Shown here: positions 17,092 to 25,194 of the stretch, in pieces
Numbering within the stretch: position 1 is the stretch's first letter
Layout: the number at the start of each line of letters is the position of its first letter
Source of the DNA: Variovorax sp. J22G73
GTDB lineage: Bacteria; Pseudomonadota; Gammaproteobacteria; Burkholderiales; Burkholderiaceae_C
Direction: 5' to 3'
Assembly: GCF_030317035.1 (NCBI RefSeq)
Contig: NZ_JASZYK010000004.1
Coordinates: forward strand, 372,001-436,000
Length of the DNA: 64,000 bases
Notes under the pieces: generated by a model
What the model saw: only the letters and a program-made list of their open reading frames with translations
Databases searched by the model: none
What the model was told of the DNA's origin: nothing
Position numbers and translations under genes: made by a program

Positions 17092-17163
17092 CGTGCTACG
17101 TAACACGTAACGCGTTTGTCCCCGTAACGCGCCCCTTTTGGACGTTCCGTGTGACGTAACACG
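17092..17163 (+). promoter_or_regulatory. Candidate enhancer (upstream activating sequences) for the tad operon
   Basis: Two near-perfect 16-bp palindromes, CGTGCTACGTAACACG (17092-17107) and CGTGTGACGTAACACG (17148-17163), agree at 14 of 16 bases. Their starts are 56 bases apart. Between them the half-site CGTAACGCG occurs twice (17106-17114 and 17123-17131). The cluster lies about 100-180 bases before sigma-54-like elements, the normal distance for enhancer-binding proteins. The core ACGTAAC recurs upstream of the repeat-protein gene at 45033. Confidence 0.6.
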
Positions 17164-17164
17164 C

Positions 17165-17184
17165 CCTCCCATCTTCATGGGAGG
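17165..17184. other. Perfect 8-bp hairpin downstream of the tad enhancer sites
   Basis: CCTCCCAT and ATGGGAGG pair perfectly around a CTTC loop. No T-run follows, so it is not an intrinsic terminator for the upstream gene. Function is unknown. Confidence 0.6.
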
Positions 17185-17259
17185 TGGGACGCTGCCTACA
17201 GAGGGAAGAATGACTTTCCGAGCCGACGACCAGCCGATCAGGTATTGCCTGGTACCACT

Positions 17260-17286
17260 TGGCGAGAGGCTGGCAGCCATCCTGCT
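17260..17286 (+). promoter_or_regulatory. Two overlapping sigma-54-like promoter elements before flp
   Basis: TGGCGAG-N4-TGGCA (17260-17275) and TGGCAGC-N4-CTGCT (17271-17286) both have the obligatory GG and GC at correct -24/-12 spacing. Each matches the consensus TGGCACG-N4-TTGCW at nine of twelve positions. The predicted transcript would start near 17290-17300, leaving a leader of about 110 bases before flp. Which, if either, is used cannot be told from sequence. Confidence 0.45.
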
Positions 17287-17407
17287 TCTCCTTCCCCGTA
17301 GCACGACGAGTGCTGGCGACTTAGGGGTAACTGTTGTTGATACACAGAGTTACTCGGGATAACATTCACCTCGCTAGCCTTTGTTAACACTTCCTAAAGG
17401 GGAAATC

Positions 17408-17581
17408 ATGCTCAGCTCTATTACTCGTTTTTTGCGCGATGAAGAAGGTGCGACTGCAATTGAATATGGAATTATTGCGGGGCTCGTTTCGGTCGCAATC
17501 GTGACTATTTTGAGCACGCTCGGCACCGACCTCAATACGATCTTCACGACCATTTCAACTGAAGTTGCCAAGGCTAAATAA
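17408..17581 (+). CDS. flp: Flp-type major pilin prepilin
   Basis: A 57-residue prepilin with the Flp signature: a short basic leader, the processing site G|ATAIEYG with Glu at +5 and Tyr at +6, and a hydrophobic helix (GIIAGLVSVAIVTILSTLG). It is cut by the TadV peptidase encoded next and polymerises into the bundle-forming Flp pilus used for tight adherence. The ATG at 17408 has the ribosome site AAAGGGGA; an upstream TTG in frame is not needed. The gene is visibly less GC-rich than its neighbours, as is common for pilin genes. Confidence 0.95.
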   Translation: MLSSITRFLRDEEGATAIEYGIIAGLVSVAIVTILSTLGTDLNTIFTTISTEVAKAK

Positions 17582-17589
17582 CATCGCTT

Positions 17590-18102
17590 TTGCTCGCGAT
17601 GCTGCTGACACCGACGTGTTTTCTCTGGCTGTTACTGGTCGCTGTCTATGACTTCCGACAACGCCGTGTCCCCAACTGGCTTGTGCTCGCCGGCGCCGCT
17701 GTGGCCCTGGCAGCACTCGCCTTCGGGGCCCAGCCGTTCGGTGTCACGTGGAGTTCTGCCCTCTGGGGCGCAGGTGCCGGCTTCGCCTTCCTGCTGTTTT
17801 TCTATGTCATCCGTCTCATGGGGGCAGGCGACGTGAAGTTCGCAGCTGTCCTCGGACTTTGGGTCGGCCTTTCCGCGCTGGCACAGATCTGGATCGTCGC
17901 CAGCCTCGTGGCCGCCGCGCACAGCCTGCTCTGGCTCGCCCTGCGGCGCTGGCCCCTTGCTCCCCGCCTCGCACTCATCCTGTCGGGCCCCGCATCCGCA
18001 GCCAGCGGCGGCACCACGCCGACCCGGGCTCGCTTCATTCCCTACGCGGCTTACCTCTCCCTGGCTGCCGTGGTCTGGATGGCTTGGGGACGACAGAGCT
18101 AG
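17590..18102 (+). CDS. tadV: Prepilin peptidase TadV/CpaA (type IV, A24 aspartic peptidase)
   Basis: A 167-170-residue inner-membrane aspartic protease that processes Flp and the TadE-type pseudopilins. The two catalytic aspartates are in VYDFRQRRVPNW and the conserved GAGDVK motif. Five or six hydrophobic segments are present. The start is either TTG 17590 or ATG 17599 (MLLTPTCFLW); the latter is more usual. It follows flp by 8-17 bases, so it is co-transcribed. Confidence 0.9.
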   Translation: MLAMLLTPTCFLWLLLVAVYDFRQRRVPNWLVLAGAAVALAALAFGAQPFGVTWSSALWGAGAGFAFLLFFYVIRLMGAGDVKFAAVLGLWVGLSALAQIWIVASLVAAAHSLLWLALRRWPLAPRLALILSGPASAASGGTTPTRARFIPYAAYLSLAAVVWMAWGRQS

Positions 18103-18183
18103 CGGCCCGCTGCCTCTGTCGCCGCAGGCCATTCATTCCTCCATTTCCATGATTGCTTGCCTTCAACCCTCAGCCCGCCGCCC

Positions 18184-19173
18184 ATGATCAACCTCACCAA
18201 AATCCTCGCAGCCATCCTGGTGCTTCTGGCCATCGCCATGGGCGGCTATGCATGGATGCTGAGCCGCCAGGCGCCCGCGCCCGTCGCAGCGAGTACCGCG
18301 CCGGTGACCGCCAAGGCGTCGCAGGCGCCGGTGTATCCGGTCGTGGTGGCAGCCAAGCCGTTGCCCGCGGGCGTGGCGATTCCCGCCGACGCGCTGCGCG
18401 TGGAACGCCTGACGATCAACCCCGTCGGTGCCTTCCAGGACGCCAACGTCGCGGCAGGCCGCGTGCCGGTGCTCGACCTGGCCGAAGGCACGCCGGTGAT
18501 GGAGAACCAACTGGTGTCGGGGCTTGCCCTTCGCATCGGCGAAGGCGAACGCGCCGTCGCGGTCAAGGCCGACGAAGTCATGGGCGTCGGCAACCGTATC
18601 CAGCCTGGCGATTTCGTCGATGTCTTCGTCACGCTCAAGTCGGACGGCAAGGACGTGGACCGCAGCCAGGCGCGGCTGCTGCTCTCTCGCAAGCGGGTGC
18701 TGGCTTTCGGGACCGTCTCCGTGGACAGCATGCAATCGAAGGTCGGCGACAAGGCCGCTGCGCAGCAGGCACAGCGCGTGGAGCCGGCCCGCACCGCCGT
18801 GCTGGCGGTGACGGTCGACGACGTCAACCGCCTGAGCATCGCCGACAACAGCGGCAAGCTGCTGCTGGCGCTGCGCAACCCGAAGGACATGTCCGAGCCG
18901 GACCCGAAGCTCTTCGCCGAACTGCCGACCGCCCTGCAACCCGCAGCGCCGAAGGCCGGCGAGCCCAAGCGCGCGCCGCTCGAAGGCCTCGACCGCGCCC
19001 AAGCCGGCCTGACCGCCGCGGACCTCGTCACGGGTGGCAAAGGCCCTACCGGTCGGGCCCAGGTCGCAGAAGTTCGCCCCGTCGCGACGACGCCGCGTGC
19101 CGCCGGTTCGCCTCGCGGAGGACTCCAGGTCGAAGTCATTCGCGGCGAACGCAGCGAAACCATGAATTACTGA
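18184..19173 (+). CDS. cpaB: Flp pilus assembly protein CpaB (RcpC)
   Basis: A 329-residue protein with one N-terminal membrane helix (ILAAILVLLAIAMGGYAWML) and a SAF-type domain (VVVAAKPLPAGVAIPADALRVERL to about 110). The CpaB core region EGERAVAVKADEVMGVGNRIQPGDFVDVFVTL follows. The C-terminal third is Pro/Ala-rich. It is thought to work with the secretin in the periplasm. The ATG at 18184 was chosen over an in-frame start at 18157 because it places the membrane helix at the N-terminus. Confidence 0.9.
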   Translation: MINLTKILAAILVLLAIAMGGYAWMLSRQAPAPVAASTAPVTAKASQAPVYPVVVAAKPLPAGVAIPADALRVERLTINPVGAFQDANVAAGRVPVLDLAEGTPVMENQLVSGLALRIGEGERAVAVKADEVMGVGNRIQPGDFVDVFVTLKSDGKDVDRSQARLLLSRKRVLAFGTVSVDSMQSKVGDKAAAQQAQRVEPARTAVLAVTVDDVNRLSIADNSGKLLLALRNPKDMSEPDPKLFAELPTALQPAAPKAGEPKRAPLEGLDRAQAGLTAADLVTGGKGPTGRAQVAEVRPVATTPRAAGSPRGGLQVEVIRGERSETMNY

Positions 19174-19212
19174 GTGCGCCGCACGCTGACATCCGTCATC
19201 CAGGAAAACCAC

Positions 19213-20601
19213 ATGCATCACACGCCTCGTGCGCCGTCGACCCGTGCCACCCGCAACGCCGGAACTCCTTCGCCCCGACTGCTGCGCTCGACCCTGATCG
19301 TCCTGAGCGCGATGGCCCCCGTCATCTGGCCCGTCGCTTCCACGGCCGCAGACGCGCAGGCCGTGCGCCCTCAGCAACAACGCCCATTGATACTTTCCGC
19401 CGGGACGCAGCAAGAACTGCTGCTCGACAAGGGCATCGACCGCATGGCGATCGGCGACGAGGCCGTGGCCGGCGTCACCATCACGCGCAAGACGCCGAAT
19501 TCGCCGGCCGCACGACTGATCGTCACGGGCAAGGCAGCGGGCCGCACCACCCTCATGGTCTGGGAAAAAGGCAATGCCGCAGCAACCACCTACACGGTGG
19601 AAGTACGTCGGCGCGCCACCACGCTCACCGGCACCATGGACAGCATGACCGCGCACCAGCAGGCGCGCGACACCGCGCTGGCCAGCACCGCCGACAAGGC
19701 CGAGCTCATCGACCGCTCCGTCGTCAACGTGCGCAGCAACACCGTGCAGGTGGAAGTGAAGGTGGTGGAGTTCAACCGCAACGTGCTCAAGCAGGCCGGC
19801 CTGAACATCTTCAGCACGCGGGCCAACTCCAACGGCTTCAGCTTCGGCGTGTTCGGCCCGGCCTCGCTCAACAGCGCCACATTCAGCGCCGACGGATCGA
19901 TCAGCACCCAGTACAACAACCCGCTCGCACAGGCCTTCAGCCTGCTGTTCAACTTCAGCAAGGCGGGCCTCGGCCTGAACGTCGGCTTCCTCGAAGGCAA
20001 CGGCATGGCCCGCGTGCTCGCGGAGCCCACGCTGGTCGCCATGTCGGGCCAGAGCGCGAGCTTCCTGGCCGGCGGCGAGCTGCCGGTACCTGCACCGCAA
20101 GGCCTGGGCACCACCAGCATCGAATACAAGCCCTTCGGCATCGGCCTGACCCTGACGCCCACCGTGCTGTCGAACGAACGCATCGTGCTGAAGGTCGCGC
20201 CCGAGGCCAGCGACCTGGACTACACCAACTCGCTGAGCATCGGCGGCGTCGCGGTGCCCGCCATCACCACCCGCCGCGCGGACACGACGGTCGAGCTCGG
20301 CGATGGCGAGAGCTTCATCATCGGCGGGCTCGTGAGCCGCACCACGACCTCGAATGTCGACAAGGTGCCGCTGCTCGGCGACCTGCCGATCCTGGGCTCC
20401 TTCTTCCGCCAGAACAAATACCAGATGAACGAGAAGGAACTCGTGATCTTGGTCACGCCCCACCTGGTCAAGCCGATCGCGCGCGGCACCGACCTCACCC
20501 CTTACCTGCCCGGCAGCGCCGAGCAGCGGGATGGCCCTGTGTGGCGTTCGAACTTCCTTGGCGCCGCGGCCGACACGGCGGTGCCCGGCTTCTCCCGTTG
20601 A
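19213..20601 (+). CDS. rcpA: Tad secretin RcpA/CpaC
   Basis: A 462-residue outer-membrane secretin that forms the exit pore for the Flp pilus. It has a signal peptide (LIVLSAMAPVIWPVAST), an N-terminal pilus-assembly domain (LILSAGTQQELLLDKGIDRMAIGDEAVAGV) and the secretin domain from about 180 to 450. Hallmark motifs are RVLAEPTLVAMSGQSASFLAGGE and VPLLGDLPILGSFF, ending EKELVILVTPHLV. The ATG at 19213 has AGGAAA upstream; an earlier GTG at 19174 abuts the cpaB stop but is less likely. Confidence 0.93.
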   Translation: MHHTPRAPSTRATRNAGTPSPRLLRSTLIVLSAMAPVIWPVASTAADAQAVRPQQQRPLILSAGTQQELLLDKGIDRMAIGDEAVAGVTITRKTPNSPAARLIVTGKAAGRTTLMVWEKGNAAATTYTVEVRRRATTLTGTMDSMTAHQQARDTALASTADKAELIDRSVVNVRSNTVQVEVKVVEFNRNVLKQAGLNIFSTRANSNGFSFGVFGPASLNSATFSADGSISTQYNNPLAQAFSLLFNFSKAGLGLNVGFLEGNGMARVLAEPTLVAMSGQSASFLAGGELPVPAPQGLGTTSIEYKPFGIGLTLTPTVLSNERIVLKVAPEASDLDYTNSLSIGGVAVPAITTRRADTTVELGDGESFIIGGLVSRTTTSNVDKVPLLGDLPILGSFFRQNKYQMNEKELVILVTPHLVKPIARGTDLTPYLPGSAEQRDGPVWRSNFLGAAADTAVPGFSR

Positions 20602-20638
20602 TGACGATGACCCGGACCTTGCATCGCAGGCAGGCACC

Positions 20639-21922
20639 ATGAACGCTCCACGCGACAGCCTCCCCGACACGGGCAGCGAAACCTACCTGTTCGCGTCGAG
20701 CAATGGCAGCCACATCACCTGGCTGACCGACGCGCTGGGCGCACTGGGCTCGGTGGTTGTCATGACGCCGGACGGAAAGTCGATCGACGAGCGCATCGCG
20801 CTGCTGGGACCGGTCGCGGTGTTCATCGACTTCTCGGCAGACCAGAGCACCGCCGCCATCCAGCTTCATCAGCGCCTCAAGCGCGACTGGCCCACATTGC
20901 CTGTACTGGGCGCCGGCGTTTCGGCCGAGCCCGCCGCCATGCTCTGCGCCCTGCGCGCGGGCGTGGACGACTTCGTCGACATGGCTGCGCCGTCGGCAGA
21001 TGCCGTGACCACGCTGCGCACGCTGCTGGAGCGGCGCGACAGCCTGCAAGGCGGCACACGCGGCACCACGCTGGCGTTGCTCGGCGCGCGCGCCGGACTC
21101 GGCGTGACGACGCTGGCCACCAGCCTCGCCCTGACGCTGAACGACCAACTCGCGCAGACTCCCGTGCGCCCCGTGGGTCGCCCGGTGCGACACGGCGTGG
21201 CGCTGCTCGACCTGGGCCTGCCGGCGCGGGACGGATTGCTTTACCTCGATACGCAAAGCGGCTTCAGCTTCGTCGACGGCGTGCGCAACCTGCGTCGGCT
21301 CGACCAGACGCTGCTGCACACCGCGCTGGCGCACCACACCAGCGGCGTGGCGGTGCTGCCCTTGCCCGCGAGCCTGGCGCAGGTGCGTGAGATTTCGCAT
21401 GCCGACTCGGTCGCGCTCATCAAGCGGCTGGGCGACTTCTTCGACTTCCAGATCGCCGACCTCGGCGGCTTCTCGACCATGGACTTCGTCGCGCAGACCG
21501 TGCGCGAGGCACGGCAGAGCTGGGTGGTCTGCGACCAGAGCATCGGCGGCATCGTCTCCACGGCCAACATGCTCAAGGAACTGCGCGCGCGCAGCGTCGA
21601 CACCGAGCGCCTCTCGCTGGTGGTGAACAAGTTCGACAGCCACGTCGGCCTGTCCGCCAAGGACATCGCCGAACGACTGGAGCTGCCGTTGCGCCACGTG
21701 CTGCCCGCACGCAGCGCGCAACTGCTGTCGGCTGCCAGCCGCGGCGAAATGCTCGTGCGCACCGCGCGCAGCGACCCGTATGCACAAGCCGTCGGCGGAC
21801 TCACCCGCAGCCTGCGCCAGGAATACATGTCAGCCACGGGCCAACCACCGGCCAAGGATCCACGCTGGGTTGCGCTCATGTCGCAAGTCACCGGCCTGTG
21901 GAAGAGTTCACACGAAGGTTGA
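20639..21922 (+). CDS. tadZ: Tad localisation protein TadZ/CpaE, with degenerate ParA/MinD P-loop
   Basis: A 427-residue cytoplasmic protein with an N-terminal receiver-like domain (about 12-130; strand VAVFIDFSA) and a ParA/MinD-like domain from about 142. In TadZ proteins this half localises the pilus machine to the cell pole. The P-loop position reads GARAGLGVTT (149-158): both lysines of the deviant Walker A (KGGxGKT) are replaced, by Arg and Val. ATP may therefore bind weakly or not be hydrolysed, as described for atypical TadZ proteins. The gene lies between the secretin and the TadA ATPase, the conserved Tad order. Confidence 0.88.
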   Translation: MNAPRDSLPDTGSETYLFASSNGSHITWLTDALGALGSVVVMTPDGKSIDERIALLGPVAVFIDFSADQSTAAIQLHQRLKRDWPTLPVLGAGVSAEPAAMLCALRAGVDDFVDMAAPSADAVTTLRTLLERRDSLQGGTRGTTLALLGARAGLGVTTLATSLALTLNDQLAQTPVRPVGRPVRHGVALLDLGLPARDGLLYLDTQSGFSFVDGVRNLRRLDQTLLHTALAHHTSGVAVLPLPASLAQVREISHADSVALIKRLGDFFDFQIADLGGFSTMDFVAQTVREARQSWVVCDQSIGGIVSTANMLKELRARSVDTERLSLVVNKFDSHVGLSAKDIAERLELPLRHVLPARSAQLLSAASRGEMLVRTARSDPYAQAVGGLTRSLRQEYMSATGQPPAKDPRWVALMSQVTGLWKSSHEG

Positions 21923-21927
21923 GGCCC

Positions 21928-23244
21928 ATGTCCACAGATATCGAATTTGCCGACGACGACCAGGCGTTCGTCAACTCCCAGCAGTTCCAGGACATCAAGA
22001 GCTGGACGCACGACCATCTGCTGAGCCGCATCGAGGAACTCGGCGCGGAGTTCGGCCGCTGGTCGCGTGCGTCCATCCAGCAGTTCGTCGAGCTCGAGGT
22101 CGACAGCTTCGTGCGCCTGCGCCGCGTGCCGATCAACGACCGCGAGATGCAGCTGATCTCCGATGCGCTGACGAAGGAGCTCGCGGGCTTCGGACCGCTG
22201 GAAGACCTGCTGAACGATCCGGCAGTGGAAGACATCCTGATCAACGGCTACCAGAACGTGTACGTGTCTCGCCACGGCATGCTGGAGCGCGAGACGGTGC
22301 GCTTCGCCGATTCGGAGCATGTGATGCGCATCGTGCGCCGCATCCTTGCGCCGCTCGGCCGCCGGCTCGACGAGTCGAACCCGATGGTCGATGCGCGCCT
22401 GCCCGATGGCGGGCGCATCAACGTGATCATCGAGCCGCTGGCCATCGACGGCCTGTCGGTGTCGATCCGCAAGTTCCGCAAGGAACCGCTCACGCCGGCC
22501 GACCTGGTGAAGCTCGGCACATTCGATGCGAGCATGGCGCAGCTGCTTGAAATCGCGGTGCGTGCGCGCTGCAACATCCTGGTGAGCGGCGGCACCAGCT
22601 CGGGCAAGACCTCGCTGCTCAATGCGCTCGCGAGTTTCATTCCGGCGCGCGAACGCGTCATCACCATCGAGGACACAGCCGAGCTGTCGCTGGGCACCAG
22701 CCACGTCGTGCGCCTGGAAAGCCGCCCCGGCGGTTTCGACGGCACGGGCGTGGTGTCGATCCGCGACCTGCTGCGCAACAGCCTGCGCATGCGGCCCGAC
22801 CGGATCGTGGTGGGCGAAGTGCGCGGCGCCGAAGTCATCGAGATGATGCAGGCCATGAACACGGGCCATGAAGGTTCGATGGGCACCATCCACGCGAGTT
22901 CGCCGCGCGAATGCCTCTATCGGCTGGAGATGCTCGCGGGCTTTGCGGGCTACCAGGGCAGTGAAGTGAGCCTGCGTCGGCAGATTGCCAATGCCATCGA
23001 CTTCATCGTGCAGATCGGGCGGCTGTCGAACGGACAGCGCCGCATCATTTCGCTGAGCGAAGTGACGGGCGTGAACGACAACGTGGTCGCGATGCAGGAG
23101 CTGTACCGCTACGAACCCGTTGCATCGCCTGACGGTGAAGAGCGCGACCGGTGGGTGTCGCTGGGCATTGCGCCGCACTCGCCGAAGATCACGCGGTTCC
23201 GTCAGTCGCTGGCGCGCGCGCAGCAGGGGGACGGCCGTGCGTGA
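21928..23244 (+). CDS. tadA: Tad secretion ATPase TadA/CpaF
   Basis: A 438-residue hexameric ATPase of the GspE/VirB11 family that powers Flp pilus assembly. It shows Walker A GGTSSGKTS (221-229, Lys 227), an Asp box VITIEDTAEL (245-253), Walker B RIVVGEVRG (292-300, Glu 297) and the His box MGTIHAS (His 322). The ATG at 21928 sits five bases after the tadZ stop with a GAAGGTTGAGG ribosome site. The C-terminal end overlaps tadB by eight bases. Confidence 0.95.
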   Translation: MSTDIEFADDDQAFVNSQQFQDIKSWTHDHLLSRIEELGAEFGRWSRASIQQFVELEVDSFVRLRRVPINDREMQLISDALTKELAGFGPLEDLLNDPAVEDILINGYQNVYVSRHGMLERETVRFADSEHVMRIVRRILAPLGRRLDESNPMVDARLPDGGRINVIIEPLAIDGLSVSIRKFRKEPLTPADLVKLGTFDASMAQLLEIAVRARCNILVSGGTSSGKTSLLNALASFIPARERVITIEDTAELSLGTSHVVRLESRPGGFDGTGVVSIRDLLRNSLRMRPDRIVVGEVRGAEVIEMMQAMNTGHEGSMGTIHASSPRECLYRLEMLAGFAGYQGSEVSLRRQIANAIDFIVQIGRLSNGQRRIISLSEVTGVNDNVVAMQELYRYEPVASPDGEERDRWVSLGIAPHSPKITRFRQSLARAQQGDGRA

Positions 23245-24232
23245 AGGGCTGCTCTTCGTCTTTTGCATTGCGCTGCTGTTCGCAGCGGGTGGGCTGCTGC
23301 TGTGGCAATGGGCCAAGCGCCGGCAGACACGGCAAGCGACCGAGCGGCACCTGAACCAGCAGATCCTGGCCAGCGCGGCCGCCGCAGCGGCGGTGCCCAT
23401 GCCCCTGCGCGATTTGCCGAACGACGGCTTCGTCGCGGGCGTGTTGAAAGACCCGTGGCTCGAGACGGAAGCCAGCGCTGCGGCAGCAGCCAAGCCAACA
23501 GGCATCCTCGAGAAGGCCATGCCCGACTGGCTGGTGGGCGTGATCGAACCACGCACGGCCGTGCTCGTGCTGGCCGCCATCGTCGTGGTCGCTGCGCTGG
23601 TCGGGTTGTTCGCGGGCTGGATCGGCGCGCTGGGCGTGCTGCTTTTGCTGGGGCTGCTTGCGGTCTTCGCGGTCTGGCTGCGCCTGCAGAAGTTCCGCCG
23701 CAAGTTGATCAGCCAGTTGCCCGGATTCATCGATGCGATGGTGCGGCTGATCACCATCGGAAACTCCACGCAGGCGGCTTTTCAGCTTGCCATAGCCACC
23801 ACGGAAACTCCTCTGCGCGGCCAGTTGGAGCGTGCGGCATCGCTGGTGCGCGTGGGCGTTGAACTGGACCGCGCGCTGCACCAGACGGCCGCCAACGTGC
23901 GCGTCGAGGAGATGTTTCTCCTGGCGTCCATCCTCGGGCTGGGTGTGCGCTACGGCGGCCGCGCCGACCTGTTGCTGGAGCGCGTGGGCAACTTCATGCG
24001 CGACCGCGAGCAAGCTGACCAGGAGCTGGTCGCCATGTCGGCGGAAACGCGACTGTCTGCCTGGATCCTGGGCCTGCTGCCGCTGGGCGTCGGGGCTTTT
24101 CTCATCATGACGAACCCCGGTTACTTCATGAGCATGTGGAATGACGGCACGGGTCGCATCCTGATCTTCTCCGCGGCAGGTCTTCAACTGTTCGGCGCGG
24201 CCCTGCTGTACAGGCTGGCAAAACTGACATGA
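23237..24232 (+). CDS. tadB: Tad inner-membrane platform protein TadB
   Basis: A 331-residue type II secretion F-domain protein that starts at a GTG overlapping tadA. It has an N-terminal membrane helix (LLFVFCIALLFAAGGLLLWQW), two central helices (about 100-155), the cytoplasmic T2SF domain (FIDAMVRLITIGNSTQAAFQLAI onward) and a C-terminal helix pair (about 275-325). Together with TadC it forms the membrane platform that TadA acts on. Confidence 0.92.
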   Translation: MREGLLFVFCIALLFAAGGLLLWQWAKRRQTRQATERHLNQQILASAAAAAAVPMPLRDLPNDGFVAGVLKDPWLETEASAAAAAKPTGILEKAMPDWLVGVIEPRTAVLVLAAIVVVAALVGLFAGWIGALGVLLLLGLLAVFAVWLRLQKFRRKLISQLPGFIDAMVRLITIGNSTQAAFQLAIATTETPLRGQLERAASLVRVGVELDRALHQTAANVRVEEMFLLASILGLGVRYGGRADLLLERVGNFMRDREQADQELVAMSAETRLSAWILGLLPLGVGAFLIMTNPGYFMSMWNDGTGRILIFSAAGLQLFGAALLYRLAKLT

Positions 24233-25194
24233 CGCTCACGCCCAATCTCCTGGCCATCCTCAGCTTGTCGTTGCTGGCACTCGGCCTGCTGGTCGGCGCT
24301 GGGGCGTTGGTGGCAGGTGAGCTGCGTCGTGCGCGCAGCGGAAAAGTCATTGGCCGCGCGATTCGACAGGTGGCGGCGGCACCGGACGAGTCGGGCAATG
24401 CAGCCGACCCCGCTACGGCGGAAGAAGCCGCGGCGAAGGCCGACATCGAACTGCCGTTCCATTGGCTCGACTCCCGCTTCGGCCGTGCGCTGGTGGCCGA
24501 CGAAGACCGCAACCTCATCGACCAGTGCGGCCTTCCGTCGAAACGCACGCAGCTCGTGTTCCTGGTAACGCGGGTGATGCTTGCAGTGCTGCTTCCTCTC
24601 CTTACGTACGTGGGATGGGCTGAAGGGCACGTGCAGCGCACCGTGATCCTGGTGCTGGGCACGGCGTTCTTCATCGGTTTCATGGCACCCAAGTGGGTGC
24701 TCGGCCGGATTGCCGCGGGGCGTCGCGAACGCGCGAACCAGGAACTGCCGCTGTTCATCGATCTGCTCCGTTTATTGCAGGGCGTGGGCTTGAGCCTGGA
24801 CCAGAGCCTGCAGATCATGGCCACCGACTTTTCGCACGTGTTGCGCGTGCTAGGCCATGAATTGAATCTTGCCAACAACCAATACAGCCGCGGCCGCACG
24901 CGCGAGCATTCGCTGCACCGACTTGCCACGCTGCACAAGAACGAGAACCTGCGCGGGCTGGTGTCGCTGCTGGTGCAGGTCGACAAGCATGGCGGCGCCG
25001 TGCAGGAACCGCTGCGCGTCTTCAGCGACCGGCTGCGCGAAAGCCGGCGCTCGGAAATGAAGGAGCGCATCGGAAAAATCACTGTGAAGATGACCGCTGT
25101 CATGGTGACGACGCTGCTTCCGGCGCTGGTCATCGTGACCGCGGGGCCGGGTTTTATCGCCGTATTCCGTTCACTGGGAGCCATGACCAAATGA
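24229..25194 (+). CDS. tadC: Tad inner-membrane platform protein TadC
   Basis: A 321-residue partner of TadB with the same T2SF fold (LPLFIDLLRLLQGVGLSLDQSLQIM) and C-terminal membrane segments. The ATG overlaps the tadB stop (ATGA), which indicates translational coupling. Confidence 0.92.
   Translation: MTLTPNLLAILSLSLLALGLLVGAGALVAGELRRARSGKVIGRAIRQVAAAPDESGNAADPATAEEAAAKADIELPFHWLDSRFGRALVADEDRNLIDQCGLPSKRTQLVFLVTRVMLAVLLPLLTYVGWAEGHVQRTVILVLGTAFFIGFMAPKWVLGRIAAGRRERANQELPLFIDLLRLLQGVGLSLDQSLQIMATDFSHVLRVLGHELNLANNQYSRGRTREHSLHRLATLHKNENLRGLVSLLVQVDKHGGAVQEPLRVFSDRLRESRRSEMKERIGKITVKMTAVMVTTLLPALVIVTAGPGFIAVFRSLGAMTK

Larger units (their letters stand above)
16973..17407 (+). promoter_or_regulatory. 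435-base regulatory leader upstream of flp
   Basis: This gap holds no convincing gene. It contains two 16-bp near-palindromes and two extra half-sites (17092-17163), a perfect hairpin (17165-17184), two overlapping sigma-54-like elements (17260-17286), and several stem-loops in the presumed untranslated leader. The latter include AGCAC..GTGCT near 17300 and a GTAACT..AGTTAC pair near 17327-17353. The layout of upstream sites, promoter and structured leader suggests activator-dependent, possibly post-transcriptionally tuned expression of the Tad genes. Confidence 0.6.

Noticed and set aside
17177..17300. GGTGGGACGC near the tad leader, like part of a class I cyclic di-GMP riboswitch
   Set aside because: The rest of the conserved core (the AAAGCC after GGGACGC and the upstream CACGCA/GCAAACC) is missing, and the stem layout does not fit.
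17138..17362. Open frame of 74 codons in the flp leader
   Set aside because: It has no ribosome site, lies across the predicted enhancer and promoter elements, and its composition is not protein-like.
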